7,873 bases of DNA, taken from NCBI GenBank assembly GCA_009782725.1, contig WRIM01000020.1, forward strand, positions 1-7,873, written 5' to 3'. Positions 6,139 to 7,873 of the stretch are shown here, one piece after another; position 1 is the stretch's first letter, and each line of letters starts with the position of its first letter. A model generated the notes under the pieces. The model was not told where the DNA came from, did no database searches, and was given only the letters and a program-made list of their open reading frames with translations. Position numbers and translations under genes: made by a program. This DNA comes from Alphaproteobacteria bacterium (lineage in GTDB: Bacteria; Pseudomonadota; Alphaproteobacteria; Rs-D84).

Positions 6139-6145
6139 CATATCT

Positions 6146-6922
6146 ATGACAAGAATAATTGCTTTTGCGAATCAAAAGGGCGGGGTGGGTAAAACCACCA
6201 CCGCTATAAATATCGGGGCGTCGTTGGCCGCGATAAAGCGTCGCGTTTTGATAATCGATTTAGACCCCCAAGGCAATGCAGGCACGGGTTTGGGCTTTGT
6301 TCGTTCTGCGCACCCGCAATCGGTTTATCCGGTAATAATGGGGCAGGGCGATGCATCCGCAAATATTTTATCCACGGCCGTGGCGGGTATGCATATAATG
6401 CCAAGTTCGCCGCAGTTGTCCGGTGCCGAAGTAGAATTATTGGATATGGAAAACCGGGAATATCGTCTTCGTGACGCGTTGGCACCGATTGCCGGCCATT
6501 ATGACTATATTTTGTTGGATTGCCCGCCGGCGTTGGGGTTTTTAACGCTGAACGCTTTGACCACGGCGGATTCTTTGATTGTGCCGCTGCAATGCGAATT
6601 CTTTGCTTTAGAGGGGCTTCAGCATCTTATGGGCTCGGTAGCTGAGATTCAGAAAAAATGGAATCCGAATTTGGAATTATTGGGCGTGTTACTGACCATG
6701 TACGACCGTCGGAATAATTTATCGCGCGCAATCGAAGAAGATGTTCGGAAAGTCTACGGCGACAAAGTGTTCAAAACCTATGTCCCGCGGAATGTCCGGA
6801 TTTCCGAGGCGCCAAGCCACGGCATGCCGGCATTATTCTATGATTTTAATTCGCCGGGCGCGCAAGCGTATTTGCGTATTGCATCCGAAGTTGTCGATGC
6901 ATGCGGCGATAATGGCAATTAA
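6146..6922 (+). CDS. parA: Chromosome-partitioning ATPase ParA
   Basis: ParA is a nucleoid-bound, Walker-type ATPase that, with ParB, moves the replicated origin regions apart. The 258-residue protein has the deviant Walker A NQKGGVGKTT at 9-18 (signature lysine K11), the Walker A' IIDLDPQGN at 36-44, and the Walker B YILLDCPP at 121-128. A C-terminal stretch RISEAPSHGMP is typical of chromosomal ParA/Soj. It lacks the long N-terminal helix-turn-helix region of plasmid P1-type ParA. The frame also allows a TTG start at 6110, but the ATG at 6146 puts the Walker motif at the usual distance from the N-terminus, and the TTG fits better as a -35 box. parB starts 18 bases downstream, so they form one operon. 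The gene immediately follows the heptamer inverted repeat. Confidence 0.95.
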   Translation: MTRIIAFANQKGGVGKTTTAINIGASLAAIKRRVLIIDLDPQGNAGTGLGFVRSAHPQSVYPVIMGQGDASANILSTAVAGMHIMPSSPQLSGAEVELLDMENREYRLRDALAPIAGHYDYILLDCPPALGFLTLNALTTADSLIVPLQCEFFALEGLQHLMGSVAEIQKKWNPNLELLGVLLTMYDRRNNLSRAIEEDVRKVYGDKVFKTYVPRNVRISEAPSHGMPALFYDFNSPGAQAYLRIASEVVDACGDNGN

Positions 6923-6940
6923 TAAAAAACGGAGTTGGTT

Positions 6941-7813
6941 ATGAGCAAGTTTGGACTTGGGCGCGGATTGGCCGATTTAAAGGCGGAAATGGGCGTTGTA
7001 CCGGAATTATCCGTATTGGCCGGCGGCGAACGCGTTGTCGTGCGCAATTTAAAAATTGATAAGGTCAGGCCAAATCCAAGCCAGCCGCGGCGCGTATTTA
7101 ATGCGAATGAATTAAATGACTTGGCGAATTCCATACGGGAAAAAGGCGTGCTTCAGCCGATTCTGGTGCGTGCAGAGTCGGGCGGCAGTCACGAAATCAT
7201 CGCGGGAGAGCGTCGTTGGCGCGCGGCAGGGATTGCGGGCCTGACCGAAATTCCGGCGTTGGTGAAGTCAATTACGAATGAAAATGCCATGGAAATCGCG
7301 CTTATTGAAAATGTTCAACGCGAAAACCTGAACGCCATAGAAGAGGGCGCCGCATACAGAAACCTTATGGAAAAATGCGGCTATGAAATGCCGGATGTAT
7401 CGCGTTTGATTGGCAAATCGGAAAGCTATATCAGAAATATCATGCGTCTTGAGAATTTACCCGAATCGGTTAAAAAAATGGTGGAAAAGGGCGAATTGTC
7501 GGCTTCGCACGCAAGGACGCTCAGCGTTGCCAAAGACCCCGAGGCATTGGCAAGAAAGATTATCGGCGAAAAAATCTCGGTATCGGACACCGAAAAATTG
7601 GTAAAATCGATGCCGCGTTCATCTAAAAGCCGGTCTTTTCGACAAGATTTGATGTCGAAAGAAGAAATTTCGAAATACGAAAAACAAATTGCCAAAGCGG
7701 TTGGCGCCAATGTAACACTGCGCATGCGCAAGGGTGGCGCGGGCGAAATTGCGATAAAATTCGGAAACAAGATTCAGATGCAAGAATTAATCGAGAAATT
7801 AAAAGAGGCATAA
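6941..7813 (+). CDS. parB: Chromosome-partitioning protein ParB (CTP-dependent DNA clamp)
   Basis: ParB binds parS, loads as a CTP-dependent sliding clamp and stimulates ParA. The 290-residue protein begins with a basic KFGLGRGL peptide (3-10), the usual ParA-contacting tail. The ParB/Srx-like CTPase domain shows VRPNPSQPRR (42-51), GVLQP (69-73), the GERRWRAA box (89-96) and ENVQRENLNAIEEG (123-136). A helix-turn-helix DNA-binding domain covers about 148-170 (DVSRLIGKSESYIRNIMRL at its core). A C-terminal dimerisation domain lies at about 240-290. The start is the ATG at 6941 with GGAG at 6931-6934; a TTG six bases earlier is open but overlaps the space expected for that ribosome site. I saw no parS-like GTTTCAC/GTGAAAC palindrome in the window. 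Confidence 0.96.
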   Translation: MSKFGLGRGLADLKAEMGVVPELSVLAGGERVVVRNLKIDKVRPNPSQPRRVFNANELNDLANSIREKGVLQPILVRAESGGSHEIIAGERRWRAAGIAGLTEIPALVKSITNENAMEIALIENVQRENLNAIEEGAAYRNLMEKCGYEMPDVSRLIGKSESYIRNIMRLENLPESVKKMVEKGELSASHARTLSVAKDPEALARKIIGEKISVSDTEKLVKSMPRSSKSRSFRQDLMSKEEISKYEKQIAKAVGANVTLRMRKGGAGEIAIKFGNKIQMQELIEKLKEA

Positions 7814-7814
7814 A

Positions 7815-7873
7815 ATGGCGAATATTCGCGTCGGCTGTGCCGTTATGGTGGAACGCGACGGCAAGCTTCTTAT
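7815..7873 (+). CDS. Probable Nudix hydrolase, N-terminal fragment (runs off the window)
   Basis: Nineteen codons are visible, MANIRVGCAVMVERDGKLL, read from an ATG one base after the parB stop. AGAGG at 7804-7808, within the end of parB, is a well-placed ribosome site, so the gene is probably co-transcribed with parAB. The VGCAVMVERDGKLLL-type strand-loop-strand is typical of the start of Nudix (MutT-like) hydrolases, which cleave nucleoside diphosphates linked to another group. The Nudix box itself lies outside the window, so the call rests on the first strand only. Confidence 0.55.
   Translation, partial: MANIRVGCAVMVERDGKLL

Noticed and set aside
6110..6145. TTG start for parA giving 12 more residues
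   Set aside because: No ribosome site; the TTG lies at the edge of the inverted repeat and fits a -35 box, and the Walker motif is at the usual position from the ATG at 6146.
5958..7873. parS centromere site near parAB
   Set aside because: No GTTTCAC/GTGAAAC-type palindrome was found by eye in the window; the heptamer inverted repeat has a different sequence and symmetry.

Overview
This window looks like a chromosomal segment of an alphaproteobacterium, possibly a host-associated or uncultured lineage. The support is the order rsmG-parA-parB, an alphaproteobacterial style of ParB, moderate GC content, and an in-frame palindromic element inside a housekeeping gene, as known in Rickettsia. No rRNA or tRNA gene is visible, so the lineage is an inference.

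Layout from left to right. Positions 1-513 (minus strand) hold the start of a family 2 glycosyltransferase that leaves the window. It carries an unusual G18-A10 homopolymer tract, and the AT-rich sequence beyond it may be phase-variable DNA or a poor contig end. A sigma70-like promoter then drives metG (methionyl-tRNA synthetase, 654-2669). metG overlaps queH (epoxyqueuosine reductase, 2666-3373) by four bases, so both genes of this short operon act on tRNA. queH carries an in-frame 143-bp palindromic insertion that adds 48 residues.

Positions 3374-3622 hold clusters of 7-bp repeats around a short protein-like open frame that looks like a gene relic or the core of a composite repeat. A membrane-anchored TPR protein follows on the minus strand (3623-5326). 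It diverges from rsmG (16S rRNA m7G methyltransferase, 5373-5957).

Between rsmG and parA lies a second heptamer array, arranged as a nearly perfect 41-bp inverted repeat. The chromosome partition pair parA (6146-6922) and parB (6941-7813) comes next, followed after one base by the first 19 codons of a probable Nudix hydrolase.

The genes are ordinary housekeeping genes. The unusual content is in the repeats: a palindrome spliced into QueH, three sets of 7-bp tandem units with different words, and a long homopolymer in a surface-sugar gene. Three genes without a Shine-Dalgarno sequence also have promoter-like -10 boxes about six bases before the ATG, which suggests leaderless transcripts.
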